From contig JARYHS010008074.1 of NCBI GenBank assembly GCA_031002005.1, positions 280,985,930 through 281,049,929 on the forward strand: DNA of 64,000 bases, in the 5' to 3' direction. The notes under the pieces were generated by a model, which was given only the letters and a program-made list of their open reading frames with translations, did no database searches and had not been told where the DNA came from. The position numbers and the translations under genes are program-made. The stretch comes from Vandiemenella viatica (Eukaryota; Arthropoda; Insecta; Orthoptera; Morabidae). This document shows positions 1-11,119 of this stretch, piece by piece. Within the stretch, counting starts at the first letter, position 1, and each line of letters starts with the position of its first letter.

Positions 1-187
1 TATCCTGCACCCACCTACATTTACCCTCTACAAATTTTAACTTTAAATTCTTTTAACGTTTTCAGTAAGTTATTCATCATTCCCCTTGGTAACTCATTCC
101 AATCCCTGACACCCTTTCCTAAAAAAGAACATCTTCCCACACCCTTGTGTCAGAAATCGAGTGCCAGCTTGTGGTCATGGTCATCTT
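1..187 (-). mobile_element. CR1-like LINE 3' fragment at window edge (left arm)
   Basis: Complement reads LALDF-like to WNELPRGMMNN-like sequence of the CR1 3' end, partner of 48903-49160. Truncated by the window start. Confidence 0.8.
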
Positions 188-199
188 TTCCTCAAAATG

Positions 200-375
200 A
201 CACTGATGAACATGACAAAGATGATGGCCAACAGTTGCTGCAGCATTTACTACACTAAAGACTGCCATGGCATGGTATGATCAGTTCATCCAATTTTTGT
301 TGTTGAAGGGAATGGGGAACTTAGAAGCATAGAAGATCTCCAAAATGTAGCAGAAGAAAATAAGAGACTTCTTTT
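200..375 (+). mobile_element. Tigger/pogo transposase C-terminal fragment (left arm)
   Basis: Left-arm part of the minus-strand Tigger-like relic of the right arm. It encodes a diverged acidic-to-helical tail (DDGQQLLQHLLH, then a YDQF-like stretch and LQNVAEENKRLLLL) like the CENP-B/Tigger C terminus. The LINE 3' fragment at 1-187 cuts it from the rest, which lies left of the window. Confidence 0.5.
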
Positions 376-1233
376 GCTGGGGTATGTAACATTATAAAGT
401 ATCTAATGTAATTTTAAAGGAAAAATAAAAACTATACTGTAGTATATTTTGTATCTGAACAAATCGAATATTCAAACAAATTGATTATCATCAACATTTT
501 GTCACATAACCTTACTTATGTCAGTATACTTTCAAAACCAGTTTAAAGGGTCCTTAACACACTTAAAAACAACAGTAGATCATTTTAGAAGCATTTTCCC
601 GTAGTTTCAGAGTCAGAAAACATGTTAGTAAGGAGAGTTTTCAAAAGTACTATAAAGAAAGTTAAAATTTTTTAGAAGCCTTTTGGCCACATTCATTTTC
701 AGAAGTGTAAAACGAGATGACAATTCATATTAGGTCTAACACTTGCATTCAATAAAATTGTATTAAAGAGATATCGTGAACTTGATGATTTTGCAAGCTC
801 ATGGAAAAGATCGCACAAGAAACAGTTTTTCAAGCGGGCAGTCGAGGCGAGAAGAGCTCTGTGATGGGCAGCAAATTGAAAGGTTAGGGACTTTGAAGAT
901 TTTTAGTAGTGGTGAAACTGGGAACTTAGAAAACTTCAAGTTGTTATATTAACAATAAGACAGTGGACTCTGATGCTATTCCGGTATGCCATAGGATGAT
1001 GATCTTTCAAATTTTGGGGGAATTTTCTAAAAGATTGCCAGTCAGTGTGTGTGACTGATGTCAACCTGCAATCTGAATTCAAGGAGAAGATAGTTTTGAT
1101 GCCTTATCTTTCTGGTACCAGCACTTATACAGAATTCAAGAATATATACTTTGTCTAAACAAGAACTGTTTCACTTCTTAAAACTTTATCTCTTGGGGGG
1201 TAATTACGAGGGATTGGCGGCCTTGTAAAGAAC
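376..1233. other. Unclassified stretch (left arm)
   Basis: Partner of about 47870-48720. A short stretch near 780-860 translates as ELDDFASSWKRSHKKQFFKR, perhaps a decayed transposon gene; no family recognised. Confidence 0.4.
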
Positions 1234-1241
1234 CTATGCAA

Positions 1242-1580
1242 CAGTGGCGTAGCTAGGTCAACAAGGGCCCCAGTGCAAAAAAAAATTATTTTGGCTCCTA
1301 AGGCCAGTTGGGTGACTTTTTTTTTTTTTTTTTTTTTAGTGGCCCCCTAAGCAGTAGCTTATCTAGGTTCACAAGGCATTCAGAGCTAATTTGCCCTGAA
1401 GGCCCATGGGCCCTCTGAACCATGCTTGGGAGCCCTCTGGGCTGCACTTGGGGGCCCCCTCAGCTGTTCTCAGTGGTTCCCTCAGTTGCACTCAGGGGCC
1501 CCCTCAGCTGTGCTCAGGGCCCCCTTAGCTAGGGGGCACCGGTGCACTGCACCGCCTAGCCCTATGGAGCTACGCCCCTG
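1242..1580. mobile_element. hAT-type MITE with GGGGCCCC-rich interior
   Basis: Ends CAGTGGCGTAGC and GCTACGCCCCTG are inverted, and the 8-bp target duplication CTATGCAA flanks both sides (1234-1241, 1581-1588). Eight-bp duplications with CAG-type ends point to the hAT superfamily. The interior is GC-rich with repeated ggggcccc and a poly-T run, and has no transposase, so it is non-autonomous. Confidence 0.88.
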
Positions 1581-2166
1581 CTATGCAAGTATCTTTAAAG
1601 GTATTAACCAGCACAATCAGTTTCGGTAGAAATGTTTGAATCCCCATCAAGCATTTATATACGACAACTTTTACTTTAAAAAAACACTCCTATTTCTCTA
1701 TCAACAGCAACCAAAGGATTGTTAAATTTCACTGGCATGATTTCTTAATAATTTCAGAAGATAAGAGAAAAAATGTGAACAATGCCTTTTAGGATATAGG
1801 GACTGACAATATGTTAGACTATTTAGAACAAACAAGAAGTGTAAAATAATGATACAATTGCCTGAGGTGTATGTAGGTATATTCTGAAAATGAATGCTGA
1901 AAACTGGTCAACTGAAATTTCTTAAGTGTTTGATTCATTCATTCATACCATTTAAAATATAATTAAGCAAAATGAATAATGATTTTTTAAAGATAATTGT
2001 TATTAATCTAAAAATTGTTTTTAAGTGATACCAGAGACATTCCAAAACCTTCAGTCAATAGGATAATATCAAATCACAATTAGTTAAAAACTGAAATCTG
2101 CTGATATGCAAATGGCAATGGTAATGGACTATAACAATGGGAGAGATTGATAACTTAAGAATAATA

Positions 2167-3332
2167 CACAGTCCAGTCACATTAATGTGACCACCACCTA
2201 CTTTCGACGTCAATGTGAAATAATCAATCACAGAAGGCAGGTGGCAGCACATTACAGTAGAGTGTATATAAAGGATGTCCTAGGTCATCGGAAAGCATTT
2301 GAATCGTTGGCGTAATGCAGAAACGTAGCGATTTATCCGACGTCCAAAAGGGCATGATTATTGGATTTCGGGCGAAGGGTGGAAGCATTTCGGAAATGGC
2401 TAATTTTGTGAACTGTTCGCGTGCCACCATGTGAAATTATACCGTGCTTGGCAAAATGGCATTATTCAAAATCAGCGGCGTGGAACATGTAGTGCACCAC
2501 GGGCTATAGACGACAGAGGCAAACAAAGGGTACGGCGATGCATTGCTACCAAGAGTGTATCCTCAACAACAGTTCAGCGAACGTTGCTGCACATGGGCCT
2601 CTGCAGCAGACGCCTGGTTAATGCACCTATGCTGACTGCTGTTCATCGGCGACGAAGACTGGAATTTGCACGCCAGAACCGCAACTGGACGTCCGTAGAG
2701 TGGTGACAGGTGGCTTTTTCCGATGAATCACGTTTTATGCTCCATCGGACAGATGGACATTGGCGCATACGGCCTGAAACGTCTGAAAGCAAACACCCTG
2801 CAACAATTGCCGGAAGGATCCAGGGTGGAGGAGGGAGCATTATAGTTTGGGGAATGTTTTCCTGGCATTCACTGGGTGAACTCATCATTGTGGAAGGCAT
2901 GATGGATCAGCACAAGTATGTATCTGTCCTTTCAGACCATGTGCACCCCTACATGCGAATAATTTTTCCTCAGAATGATGGCATCTACCAGCAGTACAAT
3001 GCGAGGTGTCATACAGCTCGCAGTGTATGTGCGTGGTTCGAAGAGCACCAGGATGAGTTTACTTTATTCCCCTGGCCAGCAAACTCACCGGAATTAAACC
3101 CAATCGAGAATCTATGGGCCCACCTCGATCGGGTTGTTCGCGCCATGAATCCTCAACCGCGTAATCTAGCGCAGCTGGCCATGGCACTGGAGTGGGCATG
3201 GCTCAACATCCCAGTAAACACCTTCAGAAACCTAATTGACTCTCTTCCATGTATGTCTCACATCGGTCCGCTCTGCCAAAGGTGGTTATTCTGGTTTTTG
3301 AGAGGTGGTCACATTAATGTGACTGGACTGTG
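2167..3332 (+). mobile_element. Tc1-like transposon, inactive (left arm)
   Basis: Flanked by TA (2165-2166 and 3333-3334), with inverted ends starting CACAGTCCAGTCACATTAAT. It encodes a broken Tc1 transposase: the N-terminal helix-turn-helix part is at about 2310-2430, then frameshifted to 2431-2706, and the catalytic part is at 2710-3360. The first catalytic Asp (AFSDES) and the third residue (NSPELNPIENLW) are present, but the second Asp is Tyr (YQQYNARCH). A TGA interrupts the frame at 2704-2706. About 55 bp present in the right-arm copy are missing near 2544. Tc1 elements cut and paste into TA; this copy cannot make a working enzyme. Confidence 0.95.
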
Positions 3333-3839
3333 TATATTTACAACTCAAGTTTCTGTTTACATGGTAGCCATTAAAACTTAATCAATGAAGTTTCTTGATT
3401 TTGAAGTCAAGATTAATTCATCTGTGATCATTATGCATTTTGTCTCCACTTTGAATATAAGTTAAAAGTTGCATTTCATAATACAAGTAACATAACACTT
3501 CATAACTTCCTTTGTGTTGCTTAACACCATGTTAAAAGGAAGTTTTTAAATAGATAATTCAAACAAAAACAAGACACAGTAGAGAAAAGGCAGCGTAGAA
3601 ACTCTCAGAGACAAGCAATCATAGATACACAAAATATTGGGATATAAAGCCTAGAATAATAGAGATATTTTACTGAACCAACATAACAGAGATATCCGAG
3701 CTCCAATGCCATTAACAGAAAATAATAATGAAAAGTCTGCCCATCCAAAAAACAACCTTTATCAAAATCAATCATGTGGAAACCTTGAACAACAACAATG
3801 AACAATCTGTATCCTTTTGGTATACATCTTAAATTTTTT

Positions 3840-4152
3840 TTAGGAAAGATACAGAAAATAACCCAATACTTACCACAGATGAAGGCAGAGGGACTGTGAA
3901 GAACACAGAAAAAAAAGACTAATAAGTGTAACACAATATTTTGGTGGTAAACCTTAGTCTTGCTGGTAGTTAAGCAACATGGCACCTACTCCAGATTTGG
4001 CCACATTGTTGCTTCAAATGGAGACTGATGGTCTCGATGTGTGTCTCGTCTACTAGCAAAACTAAAGGCATTGATGCATGACTAAACCAGCAGGTCAAAT
4101 GGGGTCCATGTGGATCCAAATCTCTCTCTCCCTCTCTCTCTCTCTGTGTGTG

Positions 4153-4183
<31 letters not shown>

Positions 4184-5020
4184 TATGAATGAAGATAAAA
4201 ACAACAAAGCTACAAGAAATATTATAAGATTATATCTAATACTTAGGTCAGAATGGCTAATGAATCCATAGAACTCCCTCCACTCATTTTCAGTCCAGTC
4301 AGTGTTCATAGTGAACTAGCTTAATGCCAAAAACAATTCTCAAAACTTGAAAATATGAGCTTTGATCAGGGCTTTAAATAAGATGAAGTTTTTATCTTAG
4401 ACAACAAGGTTCGATACATTTCTGAATATCCCAGTATTTTGTATATTCTACATTTTTACTAATTTTTGCTAAGATAATTGGTAAATTATGATAGAATCAT
4501 TTAGTTTCTTTTTCTCTCTGCGTAAAATAAAATTAAACACCTAGCAAAAAATTGATTTAAATACTGGTACCTATTGATTTCTGTAAAAAAAAAAAAAAAA
4601 AAATGTAGCCTATATACAAGCTAGCAAGCAAAGCTCATAGGCGCAAAGTAGCCTGGATCAGCATGGGTGGTGGATCATCAGTGACCCCCTAATTTGGACA
4701 GAGTCCAAATGGACTGGTTCCAAATGGCCTCAGGCAAAATGGATAACTTATAAGTCTTGTTGTATATTCGTCACAGCCCAGCCCTGTCATCTATGGTAAG
4801 TAATAGATCCTTTCTTATTTTCATTGTCTTAAAGCATTTTTCTTCTCATTATTGTTATCTCTACATTTAACAATAAAAATGAGAAAGAAAACTCTTTAAG
4901 GGAATGCATATATGAAAGTATTTGAAAGTTAACCCAGCACTTACCACAAGTGAAGGTGGCTAAGCTAGACAAACATATTTTGGTATTGTGTCTTATACTC
5001 GCATGTAGATGAGACACTTA
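3840..5020. repeat. Related repeat units around a gtaagta core (left arm)
   Basis: Units such as atacttaccacagatgaagg (3868), atctatggtaagtaatagat (4790) and agcacttaccacaagtgaag (4937) share a core that reads gtaagtaat or gtaagtgct on one strand. Matching units in the right arm are at about 44065, 44205 and 45150, and another is near 58525. Non-coding, unclassified. Confidence 0.5.
4121..4183. repeat. (CT)n(TG)n(AG)n microsatellite (left arm)
   Basis: Compound tract of about 63 bp, partner of the longer array at 44804-44903. Confidence 0.95.
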
Positions 5021-5445
5021 CTACGCAGGTCATATGTGGTCTCGCTGACACATGCTGATTTGTTGTGATAACATCTTGCCTACTTGCTAAATGTCTTAAC
5101 TAATGGAAGAATAATATTCAATACTATGTTGCACGTGTTAGCCTTTCGTGCGTTCATTGAGCCCACCTGATGCCCTTGTAAACGGTAACTGTTGGGTTTA
5201 CTTTCCCTGAGCTTCCTTAAAGACACATGCAAATAAAATAATATTTGTATTGACACAATGCTGGAGAGAGTAACCCCTTCATTTGACAAAGCTGAAGAGC
5301 ATGTTTCACCTGCCTGTCCACATAATTTGTATATATCTTATTTTTATGTTTTGGTACTACCCTCCTATCCCTGGCAGACATCCTAGGAGAATCTAGACTG
5401 AAATGGTTGCATGATGAGAATGGCATCAAATATATCATTAGTGAC

Positions 5446-7350
5446 CAGATTATGTTCATTTGCATGTTTGCATATGCATTTACATATTGAGCTCTTTATC
5501 ATTGCTTATTGCATATTTTATCTAACTTCTACTAGTGATGATATATATTTTTGCTATATTTACAATTTTTTTTTGCTAGTTAATAAATGAAATATCGTGT
5601 TGAAACTTGCAAAACCTACTTTACGCATGACTGAGTCACCATTGGTCTATTATTTTGAAACCAAACTAATAGCTATAGTGTTTGTCAAGTGTCGGACAGC
5701 GATGCGGTGCATTTGAACTAATGACAATCGAATGAGCGTCAATAATAGACAAATTATCAGTGCGGTGACTGCGGTCTCGAAGTGGCCAAGTAACCAACAG
5801 TCGCCTCATGTGAGGCAATCCTGGAACATTAAATATGACGGAAATGTTTCATATTTCCAAGTTTGCGAGAAAAATGTTTCTTGCAGAAAAAAGTTTCAAA
5901 TATATCAGCATGTCAAGCCAAATCTTCACATCACATGAATGCAGAACAAAGGCCCACAACAACGACTTTTAACAGTGGCAAGTAGCAGCAGCAGCAAAGA
6001 CAAACAAAAAAACAAAACAAAAAAACAATTTTGCATGGATCTATGTGATACATTGCTTGCAAGTAATATTCTTCTTCACAACCTTACAAATCATTAAAAG
6101 ATTTTCTGTGAAAATATTGCTTGAATCAAAATATACCAAATGAATCAACATTGCCACCACTGTCTACACGAACTCGAGGATAGCATTATTTGGATTTCAG
6201 CTGACAAAACTACTGACAGTTGAGGTCATTACATTACAAAAATTAGAGGTTTCTTCTTCACTTTTGGTGGCCTGCAAAGAACTTGAAAAGGCAAATCATT
6301 CTACAATCGCCAGATTTGTGAATGAGGGTATTAAAAAATATTTCCTGAATCTTCTGAAGATGAAACTATCTTTATATTTCTCTCAGATGCTGCTCCCTAT
6401 ATGATCAAGACACCCAAACCCATACATGTGACATGCTTTATTCATGGAGTACATTGACTCGCTGAAGAAAAACGAATCCATGTTTGCGAATTTAAGTAAA
6501 TTGATTTCATCAACAGAGAAAGTGTTTCTTAAGACACCTGCTCACAATAAGGCCTATAAAGAAAAACTGCCAAATGTACCTTTACCTTCAGAACCAGTGG
6601 TAATTCAATAGGCAACATGAATTGAAGGTGCACTGTTTTACCATGAACATTTCGAGGCAATTAAAGGTGTAGTAAACAACTTCGACAGTGCAAAGGCTAT
6701 AGCAGTTTGTCAGTGCAAGAAAGCATTTAACCATTCTGGTACTAACAAAAATACATAGCTGTGATTATGACTCAATTTTCTAACATACCTGTGAGTATTG
6801 AAAAAGATTGAAACTCAAGGTTTGGCATTGTCTGTACTGAATCTATTCAGTTAATAAATAAAATCTGCCAAATGAATCCAGCATTGCCAGAGGAATTCTC
6901 GTGTATACTTGAAGAAAAGTTTGAAAACATTTTGAACAAGAATGGAGGCTTTGGAGCATTGTGTCAGACTTATGGTTTTAATAATGGGATGGGTGAACTT
7001 TTGACAGAAACAATAAGTGCTAACATAGCATCCAAATTCAAATACTGCCCAGTTACATCAGTAGATGTTAAATGGTCTTTTCCAACATATACAAATATTT
7101 GTAATGATCAAAGAGACAATCTTACTACCAAACATTGGAACAATACCTGTTTACATTTACAAAATGTTAAATAATTGTTAATTATTGAATTTATCAATAT
7201 GTAATTCAACTAATTACTAATTGTTTGCTGATTTTGAAGTAAAAGCTAAAAATTATTTTTTATTATTTAATGTTGTATATTTTGACACTTTTCATGCATA
7301 CTTTAAGCATTTTTCTTACATATTTTTAGCATAAAGTTGCATATAATCTG
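5446..7350 (+). mobile_element. hAT transposon relic (left arm)
   Basis: The clearest coding piece is at 6872-7174: CPVTSVDVKWSF followed by NICNDQRDNLTTKH, the C-terminal hAT dimerisation region. Upstream, 5825-5938 encodes VCEKNVSCRKKFQIYQHVK, a BED/CGGBP1-like zinc-binding segment, and 6250-6420 encodes a degraded middle part (ACKELEKANHSTIARFV). Many stops and shifts make it dead. The boundaries are tentative: both ends carry CAGATTAT in inverted orientation, without a convincing target duplication. The 5' end lacks about 200 bp present in the right arm. Confidence 0.75.
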
Positions 7351-8498
7351 GTTTTTACATATCATCTAGGCATATTTTGAAAAAAATGTAACTGGAAAAA
7401 GTGGCAGACCATGCAATAGTAGGGTGAAGCAATTGCAAAAGACCTGGTCAGTCGCACTCCAGAGTGGGAGAAGATGCTGGAAGTGATGGCAAGACAGGAG
7501 ACTTTGAAAGAGGCATATTAATTATTGCACCTGCTCTGTTGGAGTGGAAAATCAATAATGACGAAGCATATTTTGTGTAACATCTCTGTAGCAGATCTGA
7601 ATAAGTTGCTAATGTCCATTTAATTGATCATTATGATTTTACTTGTGGAAAAGTAACAAAATAACTCTGCAGATACTATCTCTGTAATGTTTGTCCAAAT
7701 CAGTAGCTGGTTTATCGACTTTTGTGATTGGAGCTTTACTATCTAAATGTGTCAATTAGAAGCAAACATATTGATTCATAACACATGGAGATAAAAGTAA
7801 CTTATTTCTGACAAAATTCTTATTTTAAAATATCTGCAGCTGCACACACCTGACAAAATACCCTTGACAGCAGGAATAAAACATGTAAACATGTACTTCG
7901 TGTTTTATTTCTACTGTCTGAGTACAGCTACTTCAATTGCTAGTGTACCTTGTGTTAATGTGTGATAAAACAATTTCATCATTTTTGAGGCTCTGCGAGA
8001 TCGAAAATCTATTCATTCTGAAATTTTCTGGTGTAATATCTTTCCATTCGGTTTTAAATATTGCTGAAGTCTGATCATTTCAATTTTGTTTTCATGGTTA
8101 ATTTGTGCTGAATACTAATCCTAACTTTATAATTGGTTGCCCTGAGTATCAACACAATTCATCACTTTCCCTTCACTTTCCACATCTGGAAAAAAGCATC
8201 GTTAATATTCTTTTCTCTGTTTGCACTTGCATTTTTCTTTGACTAACAATTGAACTGTCCCTCATTTCTGTTCCATAGTTTTATCAACTTTCTGGTTGTA
8301 GTTACTTCAGACATACAAAATGGACAAAAGACTGAACAACATTTGTATGTTTTCCACAAATAATACCATGCTTCTGGTTTTTAGCACATGATATGATTTT
8401 TAATTAGGAAACCATAGAGAAAGTGAAAACACCAGTTATCAACTTGAAGGCAGGAACAAAAGGAAACAAAAATCATTTTGTGTAATCCTTTAATCATA
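7351..8498. other. Unclassified stretch between hAT relic and LINE (left arm)
   Basis: Partner of 40318-41468. A short translatable piece near 7440-7520 (AIAKDLVSRTPEWEKMLEVM) suggests another decayed element, but I cannot name it. Confidence 0.4.
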
Positions 8499-9960
8499 GT
8501 TTTAGTAGTAGTAGTAGTATTTTATTTGTCCTCTAAATCAAATACATGCATATTTAACATAATGATATCAGTCACGTCAATTATAAATTTAGATATTTAC
8601 ATTAATTTATTTCATATAATTCAAATATTCTTCTACAAAATAAAAGAAGTGGTATTGAAGATATGACAAACAATTTCTCAAAATTTCCCCTTTCTGATGT
8701 TACTTTTATACTGTGCAGTAATTTATCGAAAAGCTTAACCCCTATGTGAAATGTTCCATTTTGATACATTTTTGTTTTTGAATGCAAATCTAATTGTTTC
8801 CTTGTGAAATGTTCATGCACCTCACTATTTCTTTTTAGAGCTGCATCTTTACATATGACATTGTTTCTAAAAAACGGAATGGTTTCAGGGCGCTAATGAC
8901 CCCGATGTTGACGCGCCCTAAAGCAACAACAACTGAATGGTTTCAAAGATGTAAATGCTTGGTAGTGGGAGAATATTCATATATTTAAACAAAGGTCTAC
9001 AAGAATCCCATGTTTTGTGATTTGTCATTATTCTTATTGCTCTCTTCTGAATTTTTAAAATACTTAGTGCATTTGATGAAAAACCCCAGAAAATTCCATA
9101 CTTTATTTGTGAATGAACATGGGCAAAGTATGTATTCTTCAAAGTTTGTTTACTAGTGGTTAATTTTAAAATAAGTAATGCATAACAGGTTTGATTTAGA
9201 GTTCAAATATTGAATATGTCTATTCCATTTAAGATCAGATTGAATCCAAAACCTAAAAATTTTTAATCTAATCTGTTTACGAAAGTCTGATAGTCCAAAA
9301 TATTATTTGGGTTGGCAGGGTTCCTGTTTTGAGCTGTATGGAGATTTAGTGCAATGGTTTTATTACAATTTATCATTAAATGGCTGTTTTTGGACCATGC
9401 AGATAGCTGTTTAGTGGTTTTATTAATACTTTGCTGAAGAACTTCTTCAGTTTCACCTTTCATTAAAAGTGTTGTGTCATCTGCAAAGAGAATATTATCA
9501 TGTGACTCAACATTTTCATTAATGTCATTGATATACTGAACCCAGTGGAATACCATGTTTAATACTTCTAATGTCTGATACATGCTCTCTGATTATTTCA
9601 CTTTTGTGTCCTACATTTTAAGGTGACAACATGTTTCCTTCCATCAAGGTATGATTTGAGCCATTTGTATGCTACACCCCTGATACCATAATAATAAAGC
9701 TTAGACAAGAGGATTTTATGATCTACGACATCAAAAAGCTTTAGACAAATCTAGAAATATGCCAGTTACTTTCTCTTTTTTATCAATTATTTTTAATATA
9801 CTGTTAAAGCTATCTGGGTTGATTTCCCTGTTCTAAATCCATGCTGTGAATCAGATAATATACTATTTTTGTTAATGAAGCTTATTAACTTTTAATACCT
9901 AATTTTCTCTAGTTTTTTGAGATCACAGATAAACGAATATAGGTTAACACCTGTGTCACA
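8499..9960 (-). mobile_element. Non-LTR retrotransposon fragment, 3' half (left arm)
   Basis: Minus-strand reverse-transcriptase remains: 9583-9263 has NILFADDTTLLMKGETEEV with the catalytic FADD box, 9142-8918 has the thumb-like LKIQKRAIRIMTN, and 8820-8602 is the C-terminal end (FHIGVKLFDKLLH). The 3' end is a short (TAC)n tail, seen as agtagtagtag at 8503-8520. The family is distinct from the CR1-like copies in this window. It is 5' truncated with frameshifts. A 48-bp SINE fragment is inserted at 8887. Confidence 0.85.
8887..8934 (+). mobile_element. 48-bp SINE 3' fragment (left arm)
   Basis: Inserted in the LINE with a perfect target duplication gaatggtttc (8877-8886 and 8935-8944). The insert ends in a (CAA)n-like tail, gcaacaacaact, as expected for a 5'-truncated SINE moved by target-primed reverse transcription. 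The body is too short to show a tRNA-like head. Confidence 0.6.
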
Positions 9961-10189
9961 AATCTCACAATGTATATCACTGCTTTGATTTCTGAACCAT
10001 TATTTCATGATATGAACAAATATATGATCCTGGATGACCTAATGTCTAATCACCCTCTCCTTTCAATGGAAAGCGCTTTTATTTTACACATAAAATTACA
10101 AATGAACAATCAAGGATTATTAATAATCTCTATTGTTGATTCCTGTATTTCCTTTTTATCTGGTGTCTTTCTAAAGGGAAAATAGTAGA

Positions 10190-10445
10190 TCTACCAGAAA
10201 TCATGATTCCTCTACTACAACATTGCTTCCCACTGGCTAATGACATAATAATACTGCCGTAGTCAACTGCAAGGCATACTATTTTCAAGGATTAATTGTG
10301 TTGTAACTTGTAATACACCCTGGTCCAGCAAGACACTGCTAAAACTACTTTGGAAAGTATTTCTAGCAGCGTCTTGCCTTTTACTACTGCAGTATCATGA
10401 CACAAATTCCTCATGGAATCGCGATCCCCAGTAATTCCCAAATAG
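10190..10445. mobile_element. Second copy of the long-inverted-end MITE (left arm)
   Basis: About 250 bp similar throughout to 34499-34761. It begins ccagaaatcatgattcc, ends ggaatcgcgatccccagt, and shares the internal stretches tagtcaactgcaagg and ccagcaagacactgctaaaa. It lies about 90 bp from the antisense copy of HADH exon 2. Confidence 0.7.
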
Positions 10446-10530
10446 TGGTAACACTCGTATAATATCACACATATAATATTAATGGAGTCACGATCAAGCA
10501 AAAGTAACTTAAATACCTGAGAACAGATAC

Positions 10531-10647
10531 CTTGTATGCTTTTTTTACAATCCTCTGAAGGCTTGATTGTATTCCCTTCTGTGTCTTCTTCAGAGCTTCA
10601 TCACTGACATCAACAACTATAACATCATGACCGGTCTGGGCAGCAAC
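10531..10647 (-). pseudogene. HADH: Antisense copy of HADH exon 2 in the left inverted arm
   Basis: The complement of this stretch equals exon 2 at 38152-38268 except for one base, CTG instead of CTC, both Leu. The acceptor (ttgttttaag) and donor (gtatct) are also intact. In the scaffold as given it cannot splice into HADH: it lies upstream and on the opposite strand. Near-perfect conservation inside flanks that differ by several percent suggests this is the exon of another allele of the same gene rather than a decaying duplicate. The label pseudogene applies only to the scaffold as presented. Confidence 0.85.
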
Positions 10648-11119
10648 CTTAAAACAATTAAAATCATAATCTGCTAGAGATTTATATGAGGTGAGATTTC
10701 ACAAAGGTACAATTAATTTTGATTTGGATTTATTAATCATGATTATTAATTAAAATATAGCTTTACATGCATACTGGGAAGAGAGAAGATAGAAAAGGAG
10801 ATGCTCCAAATGTCTAGTGAAGTCTGTGATGTTGGTTACACTACCTACATCCACGTATCTCTCTGTCATAGGTGATGACATAACATGTTCACTGTTTGGA
10901 ATATACAGCATGAAAGATTAGTTATTAAGTTAATCTAGATGGAAATCGACAACACTGGGGTACTTTAGTCAGCTACACTGTTTCTACCATTTTCATAAAG
11001 AACACAAATTCTTTCAGTAACATCAAGAGGAACTCATTTATTACTATTAATTGTGATAGAGCCACAATTTCCATACTATCCTACTCATGCATTATACGCA
11101 TTTTTTTTCTTTAAGTTTT

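Noticed and set aside
1426..1629. 67-residue Ala/Leu/Pro-rich frame
   Set aside because: Lies in the GGGGCCCC-rich MITE; composition artefact.
5732..5938. 68-residue frame as a small gene
   Set aside because: Created by a deletion in the left arm that fused upstream sequence to a hAT transposase fragment.
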